From contig DATBFY010000177.1 in NCBI GenBank assembly GCA_036558265.1, positions 1-18,872 on the forward strand: a stretch of 18,872 nucleotides of DNA, written 5' to 3'. Within the stretch, counting starts at the first letter, position 1, and every line of letters starts with the position of its first letter. The notes below the pieces were generated by a model. The model was given only the letters and a program-made list of their open reading frames with translations. It did not search any database and had not been told where the DNA came from. Made by a program: the position numbers and the translations under genes. Positions 12,515 to 18,872 of this stretch are shown here, piece by piece. This DNA comes from RYN-433 sp036558265. GTDB taxonomy: Bacteria; Planctomycetota; Phycisphaerae; Tepidisphaerales; Tepidisphaeraceae.

Positions 12515-13807
12515 ATGCTCCCCTACCTCGCCATCCCCGCCATCGTCATCGTGGTCGTGCTGTTCCTGCTCGTCCTGTTTGAGCCCGGCCTCGAATATCA
12601 CGTCCGCGCCCCGGAACACCCGCTCGACTCGGACGAGTTTCTCTGCCTCATCGGCGCCCTGGCGGATGCCCAGGTCCACCGCGACAGCCGCGTGGACGTG
12701 CTGACCAACGGCAGCGTCTTTTACGAAGCCCAGCTCGACGCGATCCGCAACGCCCGGCACAGCATCAATCTTGAAGCCTATATCTTCCGCAAGGACGACA
12801 TCGGCCGGCGGTTTGTCGAAGCGCTCGCTGAGCGTGCCCGCGCCGGCGTCAAGGTCAATCTCGTCATCGACGCCGTCGGCAGCTTCGCCACCTGGGACGG
12901 CACCTTCGCCCCCTTGCGCGACGCGGGCGGCCGCGTCCGCTGGTACCAGCCCCTCCGCTGGTACACGCTCAAACGCCTTAACAACCGCACCCACCGCGAG
13001 CTGCTCGTCGTGGACGGCCAGGTCGGCTTCATCGGCGGCGCCGGCATCGGCGACAATTGGCTGACCGGTGAGAAGGGGGAGCCTGCGTGGCGCGACACCG
13101 TCGTCCGCGTCACCGGCGACCTGGTCATCGGCCTCCAGACCACCTTCGCCGAAAACTGGCTCGAGGCCGCCGACGAGATCCTCGTGGGCGAAGAGTACTT
13201 CCCCGCGTGCGCCCGCCAGACGACCGACGATGGCGGCGAGCCCTCGCCCGACGAGGCCGCCGGCATCGTCGTGATCGGCTCCCCCTCGGCCGGCCGTTCC
13301 AGCCGTTCGCGCGTGCTCTTCCAGACCCTGCTCGCCGCCGCACGCCACTCGATTCACATCACCTCGCCGTACTTCCTGCCCGACAAGAGCGTCCGCCGCG
13401 AGCTGGTCGACGCGGTCGCCCGCGGCGTCGCCGTCAAGGTCATCACCCCCGGCAATCGCAGCGACCACGCCATGACCCGCTCCGCCAGCCGACGCCGCTA
13501 CGGCCAGCTCCTCGCCGGTGGCGTCGAGATCCACGAGTACGACCCCGCCATGATCCACGTCAAATCGCTGATCATCGACGGCGTCTGGAGCGTCGTCGGC
13601 TCGACCAATTTCGACAACCGCTCGTTCGGCCTCAACGACGAGGTCAACCTCGCCGCCCGCTGCGCCCCCCTCGCCAACCGCCTGAACGAGGACTTCCTCC
13701 GCGACCTCCAGCAAAGCCGCCCGGTCACCCTGGAGCAGTGGCGCCACCGCCCCCTGGGCGAGCGCCTGATCGAGATGCTCGGGCGGGTGATCGAACGACA
13801 GCAGTAG
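12515..13807 (+). CDS. Cardiolipin-synthase-like phospholipase D protein with altered first HKD motif
   Basis: 430 residues from ATG 12515. No Shine-Dalgarno is visible; the start is supported by the membrane segment (residues 3-22, IPAIVIVVVLFLLVLF) at the N-terminus. Two phospholipase D domains follow. The second motif is canonical, HVKSLIID (His348, Lys350, Asp355) with GSTNFDNRS after it. The first is HRELLVVD (His160, Glu162, Asp167) followed by GFIGGAGIGDNW, so the usual Lys is Glu. Cardiolipin synthases of this family join two phosphatidylglycerols, or related lipids, at the membrane through a phosphohistidine intermediate. The general layout (one anchor, two domains, about 430 residues) fits ClsB-like enzymes. 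The K-to-E change leaves activity or substrate in doubt. Divergent from the gene at 11325-12422. Confidence 0.85.
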   Translation: MLPYLAIPAIVIVVVLFLLVLFEPGLEYHVRAPEHPLDSDEFLCLIGALADAQVHRDSRVDVLTNGSVFYEAQLDAIRNARHSINLEAYIFRKDDIGRRFVEALAERARAGVKVNLVIDAVGSFATWDGTFAPLRDAGGRVRWYQPLRWYTLKRLNNRTHRELLVVDGQVGFIGGAGIGDNWLTGEKGEPAWRDTVVRVTGDLVIGLQTTFAENWLEAADEILVGEEYFPACARQTTDDGGEPSPDEAAGIVVIGSPSAGRSSRSRVLFQTLLAAARHSIHITSPYFLPDKSVRRELVDAVARGVAVKVITPGNRSDHAMTRSASRRRYGQLLAGGVEIHEYDPAMIHVKSLIIDGVWSVVGSTNFDNRSFGLNDEVNLAARCAPLANRLNEDFLRDLQQSRPVTLEQWRHRPLGERLIEMLGRVIERQQ

Positions 13808-13822
13808 GCGCGGGAAGACCCA

Positions 13823-13855
13823 GCCGCTGAAGCGGCCTCGCCGGTTGTCACCGGC
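13823..13855. repeat. Two adjacent short hairpins between convergent genes (REP-like)
   Basis: The first hairpin is GCCGC-TGAA-GCGGC (13823-13836) and the second GCCGGT-TGTC-ACCGGC (13840-13855). They lie just after the phospholipase D gene stop and overlap the last codons of the minus-strand gene. No T-tract follows on either strand, so they are not standard intrinsic terminators. They could end transcription from both sides or be a dispersed REP-like element; I cannot tell from one copy. Confidence 0.5.
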
Positions 13856-14207
13856 TCGACCGCACCGGCCAGGTCTGCGGATCGTCGGCGTTATAGATAT
13901 ACCCCACCCCCAGGAAATCCGTCGGCGACATCACCCGCAGCCGCTCGTGCCCCATCTCGCGAATCACGCGCTTGAGCGCATCCGAAAACACCGGCACCGA
14001 GACAGGCGGGGCCGCCGACCGCTCCAACCGCTCCAGCACCCGCCGACCGAACGTGAGCAGCGGCACCGGCCCCCGCGCCTCCGCCACGATCCCCAATCCG
14101 ATCTGCGAGAGCAACTCGAGCAGTTGCTCGTGCAGCTCGGCGGACAACGTCCACTCCGGCGGCGGCTCCGGCCGGCGCCGTTCGAAAAACCTGAGAATCC
14201 GTCGCAT
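13848..14207 (-). CDS. Small protein of unknown function
   Basis: 119 residues from ATG 14207. The frame continues upstream to a GTG at 14264, but the residues before Met 14207 look non-coding and neither start has a good ribosome-binding site. The protein begins with a basic segment (MRRILRFFERRRPEPPPEW), has a helical middle (ELHEQLLELLSQIGLGIV, then LLTFGRRVLERLERS), and ends with SPTDFLGVGYIYNADDP. No signal peptide, membrane segment, metal-binding cluster or catalytic motif is seen. I do not recognise a family. Codon third positions and the absence of low-complexity skew support coding here, against the overlapping Arg/Pro-rich frame on the plus strand. Convergent with the phospholipase D gene and following purE on the same strand. 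Confidence 0.55.
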   Translation of the reverse strand: MRRILRFFERRRPEPPPEWTLSAELHEQLLELLSQIGLGIVAEARGPVPLLTFGRRVLERLERSAAPPVSVPVFSDALKRVIREMGHERLRVMSPTDFLGVGYIYNADDPQTWPVRSSR

Positions 14208-14288
14208 GGGGAAAGGTGTCCCGACTATCCCGACTCCATTCGATCGATCGCAAGCCCGCCGCACACGCGCCGGTCCGGGCCCGCGCGG

Positions 14289-14294
14289 ATTATA
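14289..14294 (-). promoter_or_regulatory. Candidate -10 element upstream of the small unknown gene
   Basis: It reads TATAAT on the minus strand, a perfect consensus in very GC-rich surroundings. It lies 82 nt before ATG 14207 (25 nt before GTG 14264). The -35 region is poor. It would let the small gene be expressed separately from purE. Confidence 0.4.
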
Positions 14295-14339
14295 GCCCGC
14301 CGCCAGGCATGCGGTTAGCGAATTTGCCGGTCGCGCGGC

Positions 14340-14837
14340 CTATCCCACCTGTTCCCTGCCGTGCCCATTCCCCTCATGCCCCGCCCCGCGCTCGAGTGCC
14401 CGCAGTCCTTCCATATGCTCCGGCCGCGCCACCGCCACGATCCGCGCCGCCAGCAGCCCTGCCGCCGCCGCGTCGCCGACCGGTGCCGTCCCCACCGGCA
14501 CCCCCGCCGGCATCTGCGCGATCGACAGCAGCGAGTCGAGCCCGGCGAGCGCATGCGACCGTACCGGCACGCCGATCACCGGCAGCGACGTGAGCGCCGC
14601 CGTCATCCCCGGCAGGTGCGCCGCCCCGCCGGCCCCCGCAACGATCGCCAAGAGCCCCCGCCCCCGCGCCCCTTTGGCATACTCCGCCATCCAATCCGGC
14701 GTCCGGTGCGCCGAGACCACCCGGCTTTCGTGCGCGATCCCCACCCGCGCCAGGACCTCCGACGCCGCCCGCATCGTCGGCCAGTCCGATTTTGAACCCA
14801 TGATGATCCCGACCAGCGGCGGGGATGAAGCACTCAT
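14340..14837 (-). CDS. purE: 5-(carboxyamino)imidazole ribonucleotide mutase PurE
   Basis: 165 residues, normal length for class I PurE. The enzyme converts N5-carboxyaminoimidazole ribonucleotide to 4-carboxy-AIR in de novo purine synthesis, in the cytoplasm, as an octamer. Signature segments are all present in order: GIIMGSKSDWPTM (10-22), VVSAHRTPDWM (40-50, catalytic His44), AGAGGAAHLPGM (67-78), PVIGVPV (86-92) and SIAQMPAGVPV (105-115). The C-terminal 25 residues are a Gly/His/Glu-rich tail. ATG 14837 lacks a Shine-Dalgarno, and a promoter-like pair ends 6 nt before it, so the mRNA may be leaderless. purK, which makes the substrate and often adjoins purE, is not beside it here. Confidence 0.96.
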   Translation of the reverse strand: MSASSPPLVGIIMGSKSDWPTMRAASEVLARVGIAHESRVVSAHRTPDWMAEYAKGARGRGLLAIVAGAGGAAHLPGMTAALTSLPVIGVPVRSHALAGLDSLLSIAQMPAGVPVGTAPVGDAAAAGLLAARIVAVARPEHMEGLRALERGAGHEGNGHGREQVG

Positions 14838-14843
14838 AAGGCC

Positions 14844-14872
14844 AGTCTAATGGGCCCCGCACGACGCGTAAA
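14844..14872 (-). promoter_or_regulatory. Candidate purE promoter giving a leaderless start
   Basis: On the minus strand it reads TTTACG (14867-14872), 17 nt, TAGACT (14844-14849), then GGCCTT and the purE ATG. Each hexamer matches the sigma-70 consensus at 4 of 6 positions. Transcription starting 7 nt after the -10 would begin on the A of the start codon. Confidence 0.4.
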
Positions 14873-14934
14873 TCGCGCCAACCATCTGCATGGGGGCCGC
14901 GCGGGACACGCGGATCGCGCCGCGCGCAGAGTCG

Positions 14935-14978
14935 AGGCCGGCGCGGTTTCGGATTCGACCGCCGCGCCGGCCTTTCTT
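14935..14978 (+). terminator. Strong hairpin with short T-rich tail on the + strand
   Basis: A 12-bp perfect stem, AGGCCGGCGCGG (14935-14946) with CCGCGCCGGCCT (14962-14973), and a 15-nt loop are followed on the + strand by TTCTT. This is the layout of an intrinsic terminator for + strand transcription, yet no + strand gene ends nearby. On the minus strand it lies 33 nt after the lipoprotein stop but is followed by CGACTC, not a T-tract; it could still slow or end that transcript before purE. Confidence 0.5.
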
Positions 14979-15005
14979 GCACGGAGTCTTGTCGCTCGTG
15001 AGCAG

Positions 15006-15701
15006 TTACTGGCCGTTTCCGGTGTTGGTGCCGGTGCCACCGCCGCCGGTGCCCCCGCCGGTTCCGGCGCCGCTGGTGCTGCCGGTTCCCGCGCCGCCAC
15101 CGGTACCGCCCGCGCCGCCACCGGTCGTGCCGGTGCCGCCGGTGCTGGTGCCGCCGGTTCCGGTATTACCTGTGCCCGTCCCGGTGCCGCTGGACGACGA
15201 GCCGGTCCGCCCGCTGCTGTTGCCTGTGCCCGTGCCCGTGCCCGTGCCGCTCGTACCGGTACCGGTGCCAGTTGTGCCGGTACCCGTTCCGGTCGTGCCC
15301 GTTCCGGTGTTCGTACCGGTTCCGGTGCCGCTCGTGCCGCTGGTCCCGCCGGTGCCATATCCAGCGCCACTGTTGTTGTTCGTGTTGGTTCCGGTGCCGC
15401 CGGTGCCGTAGCCGCTCGTGTCGGTGCCCGTGCCCGTGCCCGTGCCGTAGCGGCCGCTCGTGCCGGAGGCCCCGCCGGTCGATCCGGTGCCATATCCGCC
15501 GCTGCTGCGATCGACGCCGCCGTAGGTTCCGGTGTTGGGCCCGCTGCGGCTGCCGGCCGTGCCGGCCCCGCTGTCATACGTGCCGCTGTTCGACCGCTGG
15601 CTCTTATCGTTGTCATTGCAGCCGGCGATCATCCCGGCGCCGGCCAGGGCCAGCGCCGCGGCCGCCGCCGTTGACAATACCGCTCGTTTCCTCGTCCGCA
15701 T
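15006..15701 (-). CDS. Gly/Thr/Ser-rich lipoprotein of low complexity
   Basis: 231 residues from ATG 15701, with an AAGGAG site at 15709-15714 and 7-nt spacing; the frame extends further upstream without support. Residues 1-27 are a lipoprotein signal peptide (MRTRKRAVLSTAAAAALALA then GAGMIAG) ending at Cys28, followed by a hydrophilic NDNDKSQRSNSG. Asp at +3 and Asn at +2 after the Cys may affect sorting, but rules for this phylum are not established. The remaining 190 residues are almost only Gly, Thr and Ser with scattered Tyr and Asn, built of GTGTGT and GTG repeats and blocks such as GGYGTGSTGG. No folded domain is expected; it may be a flexible envelope or matrix component. The strong composition bias creates long open frames on the opposite strand, which I regard as shadows. 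Confidence 0.8.
   Translation of the reverse strand: MRTRKRAVLSTAAAAALALAGAGMIAGCNDNDKSQRSNSGTYDSGAGTAGSRSGPNTGTYGGVDRSSGGYGTGSTGGASGTSGRYGTGTGTGTDTSGYGTGGTGTNTNNNSGAGYGTGGTSGTSGTGTGTNTGTGTTGTGTGTTGTGTGTSGTGTGTGTGNSSGRTGSSSSGTGTGTGNTGTGGTSTGGTGTTGGGAGGTGGGAGTGSTSGAGTGGGTGGGGTGTNTGNGQ
15009..15560 (-). repeat. Low-complexity Gly-Thr coding repeat tract
   Basis: The DNA is built from short units of the type ggyacsggc/ggcacg read on the minus strand, encoding GT, GTG and TGT runs. The densest part is about 15165-15330. Such tracts can gain or lose units by slippage, so length may vary between strains. Confidence 0.7.
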
Positions 15702-15708
15702 GGAAACA

Positions 15709-15720
15709 CTCCTTTTGGAG
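15709..15720 (-). promoter_or_regulatory. Ribosome-binding site within a short palindrome
   Basis: On the minus strand it reads CTCCAAAAGGAG. The GGAG Shine-Dalgarno core of the lipoprotein gene can pair with CTCC over a 4-nt A loop. The stem is only 4 bp, so its effect on translation is uncertain. Confidence 0.4.
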
Positions 15721-15971
15721 ATCAGAAGGGTTGACTCGGTCACGCGACGGCCCACGCGCGCGTCGCCCACGTCAGGTTCACCCGCCCCAGCAAATCCAAC
15801 GCCGCGCAAAGCTCATCCGCAGCATTGATGCCCATACTCAAGCCCGGCCGCTTGAGGGAAATCGGAGCCGGTCACCTTGTCCCGCCCGGCTCCCCACCTC
15901 TCATGACGATTCTGCGTAGGGGAAACTGCCCAGTCGGCGCGCGACCCCGACTTGCGTCGCGAAAGCGCGTT
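15721..15971. other. Divergent intergenic region between the lipoprotein and pseudouridine synthase genes
   Basis: The whole gap runs from 15702 to 16007. I see no convincing gene in it; frames crossing it are extensions of neighbours or antisense. It holds one inverted repeat (15837-15856), a short GCGACG/CGTCGC repeat near 15743-15765, and the ribosome-binding site and promoter-like elements listed separately. It must contain the promoters of both divergent genes; no convincing one is visible for the lipoprotein. Confidence 0.5.
15837..15856. repeat. Inverted repeat, possible operator
   Basis: CTCAAGC, a 6-nt spacer, then GCTTGAG: a perfect 7-bp repeat in the divergent gap. It is not followed by a T-tract on either strand, so a binding site for a dimeric regulator is as likely as an RNA hairpin. 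Confidence 0.35.
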
Positions 15972-16000
15972 TTGACTTTTCCTTGTCACCCTCGGACATT
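15972..16000 (+). promoter_or_regulatory. Candidate promoter of the pseudouridine synthase gene, possibly leaderless
   Basis: TTGACT (15972-15977, 5 of 6 to the -35 consensus), 17 nt, then GACATT (15995-16000, 3 of 6 to the -10 consensus), 7 nt before ATG 16008. Transcription would start at or beside the start codon, matching the lack of a Shine-Dalgarno. Confidence 0.4.
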
Positions 16001-16007
16001 CGCCCCC

Positions 16008-17012
16008 ATGCGCCTTCTCGACTACCTGATCCAGCACCACCCCGCCATCAAACGCACGACGTTCAAGCGCATGCTCCAGGAGCGCCGGATCACGCTTAAC
16101 GGCCAGGTCGCCACGCGGCTGAAGCAGGAACTTGCTCCGAGCGACCGCATCGAGATCTTCGACCAGGGCGTGCCCAAGCCCCGCCGCGCCAGGCCCAAGC
16201 CGCCCCCGCCCAAGCCCGTGCTGGGCCGCACTCCGCACACGCTCCCCTTGCGCATCCTCTATGAGGACGACGACCTCCTGGTCGTGCTCAAGCCCGCGGG
16301 GCTTTTAACCAGCACGACCGAGCGCGAGACGCGCCCCACGCTGGCGGCCATGGTCAAGGAGTACCTCCGCCAGACCAGTCCCGACGCGCTGATCGGGATC
16401 ATCCACCGCCTGGACAGGGACGCTTCGGGGCTGCTCGTTTTCACCAAGCACCCCAAGGCTTACCACCACCTCAAGCGGCAGCTCTTTCATCGCACGGTCG
16501 ATCGCGTCTACACGGCCGTCATCGAAGGCGTGCCGACGCCGAAGGACGGCCGGATCGAGAACTGGCTCAAGGAACTGCCCGACGGACGGGTCGTGCGCAC
16601 CGAGGATCGATCCGAAGGCCAGCTCGCGGTCACCCACTACCAGACGCTGGCAACGGTCAAGGTGCCGAAGAAGCCCAACCCCTCGAAAGCGCCCGAGGCG
16701 CCCGGCGCCGGTGTGCCGCTCTACGAGATCACGCCGGGCAACCGCCTGTCGCTGCTGCGGATCAAGCTGCACACCGGCCGGAAGCACCAGATCCGCGCCC
16801 ACTTCGCGGCCCGCAAGACCCCGATCGCCGGCGACCCGCTCTACGGGCTGACGAAGCATCCGAAGATGCGCCTGCTTTTGGCGGCGACGGCCCTGGCGTT
16901 CGATCACCCGCGGACGAAGAAGCGGCTGACGTTCGAGATCGAACCGCCCAAGGAGATCCGGTCGATCTTCCCGGAGATCTCGTTTGCGACCGCGACGCCG
17001 GCGGATGGCTAA
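16008..17012 (+). CDS. RluA-family RNA pseudouridine synthase with S4 domain
   Basis: 334 residues from ATG 16008; the frame is open further upstream but the S4 domain begins right at this Met (MRLLDYLIQHHPAIKRTTFK). Residues 1-52 are the S4 RNA-binding domain, 53-75 a Lys/Arg/Pro-rich linker (KPRRARPKPPPPKP), and from about 80 the catalytic domain. HRLDRDASG (133-141) carries the catalytic Asp136, which converts uridine to pseudouridine in rRNA or tRNA; HTGRKHQIRAH (255-265) and GDPLYG (275-280) are further family signatures. Residues about 218-238 are an insertion rich in Lys and Pro (KVPKKPNPSKAPEAPGAGV). S4 plus catalytic domain is as in RluC/RluD, but the target site cannot be assigned. 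Cytoplasmic. Ends 14 bp from the convergent ankyrin gene. Confidence 0.93.
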   Translation: MRLLDYLIQHHPAIKRTTFKRMLQERRITLNGQVATRLKQELAPSDRIEIFDQGVPKPRRARPKPPPPKPVLGRTPHTLPLRILYEDDDLLVVLKPAGLLTSTTERETRPTLAAMVKEYLRQTSPDALIGIIHRLDRDASGLLVFTKHPKAYHHLKRQLFHRTVDRVYTAVIEGVPTPKDGRIENWLKELPDGRVVRTEDRSEGQLAVTHYQTLATVKVPKKPNPSKAPEAPGAGVPLYEITPGNRLSLLRIKLHTGRKHQIRAHFAARKTPIAGDPLYGLTKHPKMRLLLAATALAFDHPRTKKRLTFEIEPPKEIRSIFPEISFATATPADG

Positions 17013-17026
17013 GCTTGCGATCCGAG

Positions 17027-18872
17027 TCATTTTCCGGTTGCCCCGTGTTCCACCAGGAGCGCACGGGTCGTTTCCCTGGTCGCCCAGTCGAGCGGGGTGC
17101 GCCCCGCCTTATCCCGGACGTTCACCGCCGCCCCCCGGTCGATCAGCAGCGCGACCATGTTGTCGCGCCCGAGCTTGGCGGCGTGGTGCAGGGGTGTGGC
17201 GCCCTCGTTGTCCCGGGCCTCTGGGTCGGCCTGGTGGTTCAACAGCGCGGTGGCCGCAGGCACGCTCCCGATGATCACCGCCCGGTGCAGCGGCGAGCGG
17301 CCCTCGTTGTCCTTCGCGCCCAGGTCCGGATTTGCCGCCAGGATCATCTCTACCACGGCCTCGCTGGGTCGCAGGTAGCCGACGGCGCAGTGCAGCGGCG
17401 TCTCGCCCTTCTTGTTCTTCGCCTCCAGCGACAGCTTGTGCTTGATGGCGAACCGCGCCAGGTCCCCGCGCGACAGGATGGCCGCGTAATGCAGCAGCGT
17501 GTTGCCGTCCTCGGTCGTCACGTCCAGCCGCGCGCCGCGCGACAGGAGCAGCTCGGCCTGTTCCTCATCCGCGCCGAAGATCGGCGAGTAGCCGCCGCCC
17601 CAGACCGGCCCGTTGGGATCGGCCTTGTGGTCCAGGAGCGCGTTGATGAGCGTCTTCGCCAGCGCGCTCCGCTCCGCGGGCGTGGATTTCTGCGCGAAGC
17701 CGAACCGCCCCTCGCGCGCGCTTTGCAGCACCGCGCTCAGCGGGTTGGGTTGACGCGCCGCTTTCGTATTCGGGTCCGCACCCGCCGCCAGCAGCAGGTT
17801 CACGACCTCCACGTCCAGGTTGTTGCACGCCCAGTACAACGCCGTGCAATCGCCCTGGCCCAGCGCGTTCACGTCGGCCTTCGCGGCGATCAGCATCGAC
17901 ACGACCTGCGGGTTCTGGGCGAACACCGCACCGTGCAGCGGCGGGTTGCCGTCTTTCTCCTTCGCGTTGGGATCTGCCCCGTGATCGAGCAACAGTTTGA
18001 CCATCTCCGGCGACTTGCGAGACACCGCCCAGTGCAGCGGCAACCGCTCGTCCTGCGTCTTGCCCTTCTGGTTGACCGCCTTCGGATCGCGCTCGATCGC
18101 CGCCGCCACCTGCTCGACGCTCCCGAGAGCAATCGTCGTCACCAGGTCCACCTGCGCGCCATGGTCGAGCAGCTTCTTCACCATCGGCGGGTTGTACGTC
18201 GTGTACGACAGGCTATAGGGCGCCAGCCGGATCGGCGTGCGGCCGGTCGCGTCGGTTGCGTTGACGTCGGCATGGGCCGCTAGGAGCGCGTCCACCGCCG
18301 ACTCGTTCCCGCACTCGACCGCGCGGTGCAGCGGGGTGCGTCCGCGCTGATCTTTGGCGTTGACCTCCGCCCCGCGATCGAGCAGCGACCGGACGAGCGC
18401 GCCCTCGCCCCGCGCCACCAGCCCGTGCAGGGCCGTGCGGCCTCGCGCGTCGGCGGCCTTGGGGTCGGCCCCCTTGTCCAGCAGGAACTTCACGATCGCC
18501 GGATCGGGCGGCGGCAGGGGTCGGCAGGTCGGCGGCACGCACGCGCCCGACGCCGCGTGCAGCGGGGTGCAACCGTCGACCGTCTTCGACCGCACGTCCG
18601 CCCGCTGGCTCACCAGGAATTCCACCGTCTCCTCTTGCCCCAGCGCCGCCGCCAGGTGCAGGGGCGTCCACCCGCCCCACCCCGCCGCGTTTACGTCCGC
18701 GCCCGCCGATACCAGCGCCTCCACCGCGTTGATCCGCCCCCGCGCCACCGCCACGTGCAGCCGCGTCCAACGATCCAGGACCGGCTCCCTGGCAAGCGCC
18801 GGGTTGGCGCGCAGCACGTCGGCGATGTGAAGATCGTCGGGCAGCGCCGGCTCGACGAGCTTCCCGTTCGGA
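17027..18872 (-). CDS. Ankyrin-repeat protein, 5' end outside window
   Basis: The frame is open to the right edge, so at least 614 residues are visible and the start lies beyond; the GTG at 18817 is inside an ongoing coding frame (the preceding residues read EPALPDDLHIADVLRANP). About 16-17 ankyrin repeats fill the visible part, with cores such as RTPLHRAVECGNESAVDALL, NPPLHGAVFAQNPQVVSMLI and ATPLHHAAKLGRDNMVALLI and the end pattern GADVN/GADPN. Repeats near 17570-17760 and 18100-18230 are longer or degenerate, including an insertion with EGRFGFAQKSTPAERSALAK. The array runs to the C-terminus with a weak capping repeat (RTPLDWATRETTRALLVEHG). Ankyrin arrays bind partner proteins; no enzymatic domain is visible. 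Cell location cannot be judged without the N-terminus. Confidence 0.92.
   Translation of the reverse strand, partial: PNGKLVEPALPDDLHIADVLRANPALAREPVLDRWTRLHVAVARGRINAVEALVSAGADVNAAGWGGWTPLHLAAALGQEETVEFLVSQRADVRSKTVDGCTPLHAASGACVPPTCRPLPPPDPAIVKFLLDKGADPKAADARGRTALHGLVARGEGALVRSLLDRGAEVNAKDQRGRTPLHRAVECGNESAVDALLAAHADVNATDATGRTPIRLAPYSLSYTTYNPPMVKKLLDHGAQVDLVTTIALGSVEQVAAAIERDPKAVNQKGKTQDERLPLHWAVSRKSPEMVKLLLDHGADPNAKEKDGNPPLHGAVFAQNPQVVSMLIAAKADVNALGQGDCTALYWACNNLDVEVVNLLLAAGADPNTKAARQPNPLSAVLQSAREGRFGFAQKSTPAERSALAKTLINALLDHKADPNGPVWGGGYSPIFGADEEQAELLLSRGARLDVTTEDGNTLLHYAAILSRGDLARFAIKHKLSLEAKNKKGETPLHCAVGYLRPSEAVVEMILAANPDLGAKDNEGRSPLHRAVIIGSVPAATALLNHQADPEARDNEGATPLHHAAKLGRDNMVALLIDRGAAVNVRDKAGRTPLDWATRETTRALLVEHGATGK

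Noticed and set aside
13845..14318. Pro/Arg/His-rich + strand frame over the small unknown gene
   Set aside because: Its composition is that of an antisense shadow. The minus-strand frame reads as a normal protein with mixed helices and strands.
15165..15330. Regular short repeats resembling a CRISPR array or VNTR
   Set aside because: The units are 6-9 bp coding repeats in frame with a lipoprotein; there are no spacers of even length and no cas genes.
14850..15674. Ala/Gly-rich + strand frame opposite the lipoprotein
   Set aside because: It mirrors the low-complexity repeats. The minus strand has a ribosome-binding site, lipoprotein signal and lipobox; the + frame has none of these.
15825..16007. 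N-terminal extension of the pseudouridine synthase frame
   Set aside because: The S4 domain starts at Met 16008, and the extension has no recognisable pattern.

Overview
The window is GC-rich DNA that most resembles the Planctomycetota (Phycisphaerae or a related class). The lineage call rests on three adjacent proteins that combine an N-terminal LEPR motif (SLEPRTLLS, PLEPRLQL, SLEPRTLF) with C-terminal EF-hand/dockerin-type repeats (GDANxDRxVDFxDL), a combination typical of planctomycete surface or exported proteins. Genes are dense, short clusters alternate strand, and exported proteins are frequent. No tRNA, rRNA, transposase, integrase or CRISPR array is visible.

Left part (1-8483). A protein fragment open at the left edge (+ strand) converges on a minus-strand cluster of three large genes, transcribed in the order 8483->6300, 6238->4709, 4508->1179. 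They carry different payloads: a cyclophilin-type peptidyl-prolyl isomerase with Ig/cadherin-like regions, an NHL-like beta-propeller, and an ELWxxDGT-repeat propeller. All three end in the same module of about 200 residues: an SbsA-like Ig domain, two EF-hand/dockerin repeats, a Pro/Ala linker, and a short basic tail with the pattern ATPVKxxxAxxxFSV. This modular trio is the most interesting object in the window. It looks like a duplicated scaffold with exchanged N-terminal domains.

Middle (8677-12422). A GNAT acetyltransferase overlaps by ATGA an exported SMP-30/gluconolactonase-like propeller (+ strand). These converge on a two-gene minus-strand unit: an exported protein of unknown family that may be a glycosidase-like barrel, then an exported alpha/beta hydrolase of the acetyl-xylan-esterase/dienelactone-hydrolase type. 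Exported lactonase-like, esterase-like and possible glycosidase-like proteins suggest carbohydrate processing, but this is inference from neighbourhood only.

Right part (12515-18872). A membrane-anchored cardiolipin-synthase-like phospholipase D protein has an altered first HKD motif (HxE instead of HxK). It is followed by paired hairpins at a convergent junction, a small protein of unknown function, purE, a Gly/Thr-rich lipoprotein, an RluA-family pseudouridine synthase, and an ankyrin-repeat protein that runs off the right edge. purE and the pseudouridine synthase lack a Shine-Dalgarno sequence and have promoter-like elements placed so that their transcripts could be leaderless.

All calls were made by eye. 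Start sites were chosen from ribosome-binding sites and protein features, and family names come from recognised motifs, not from database searches.
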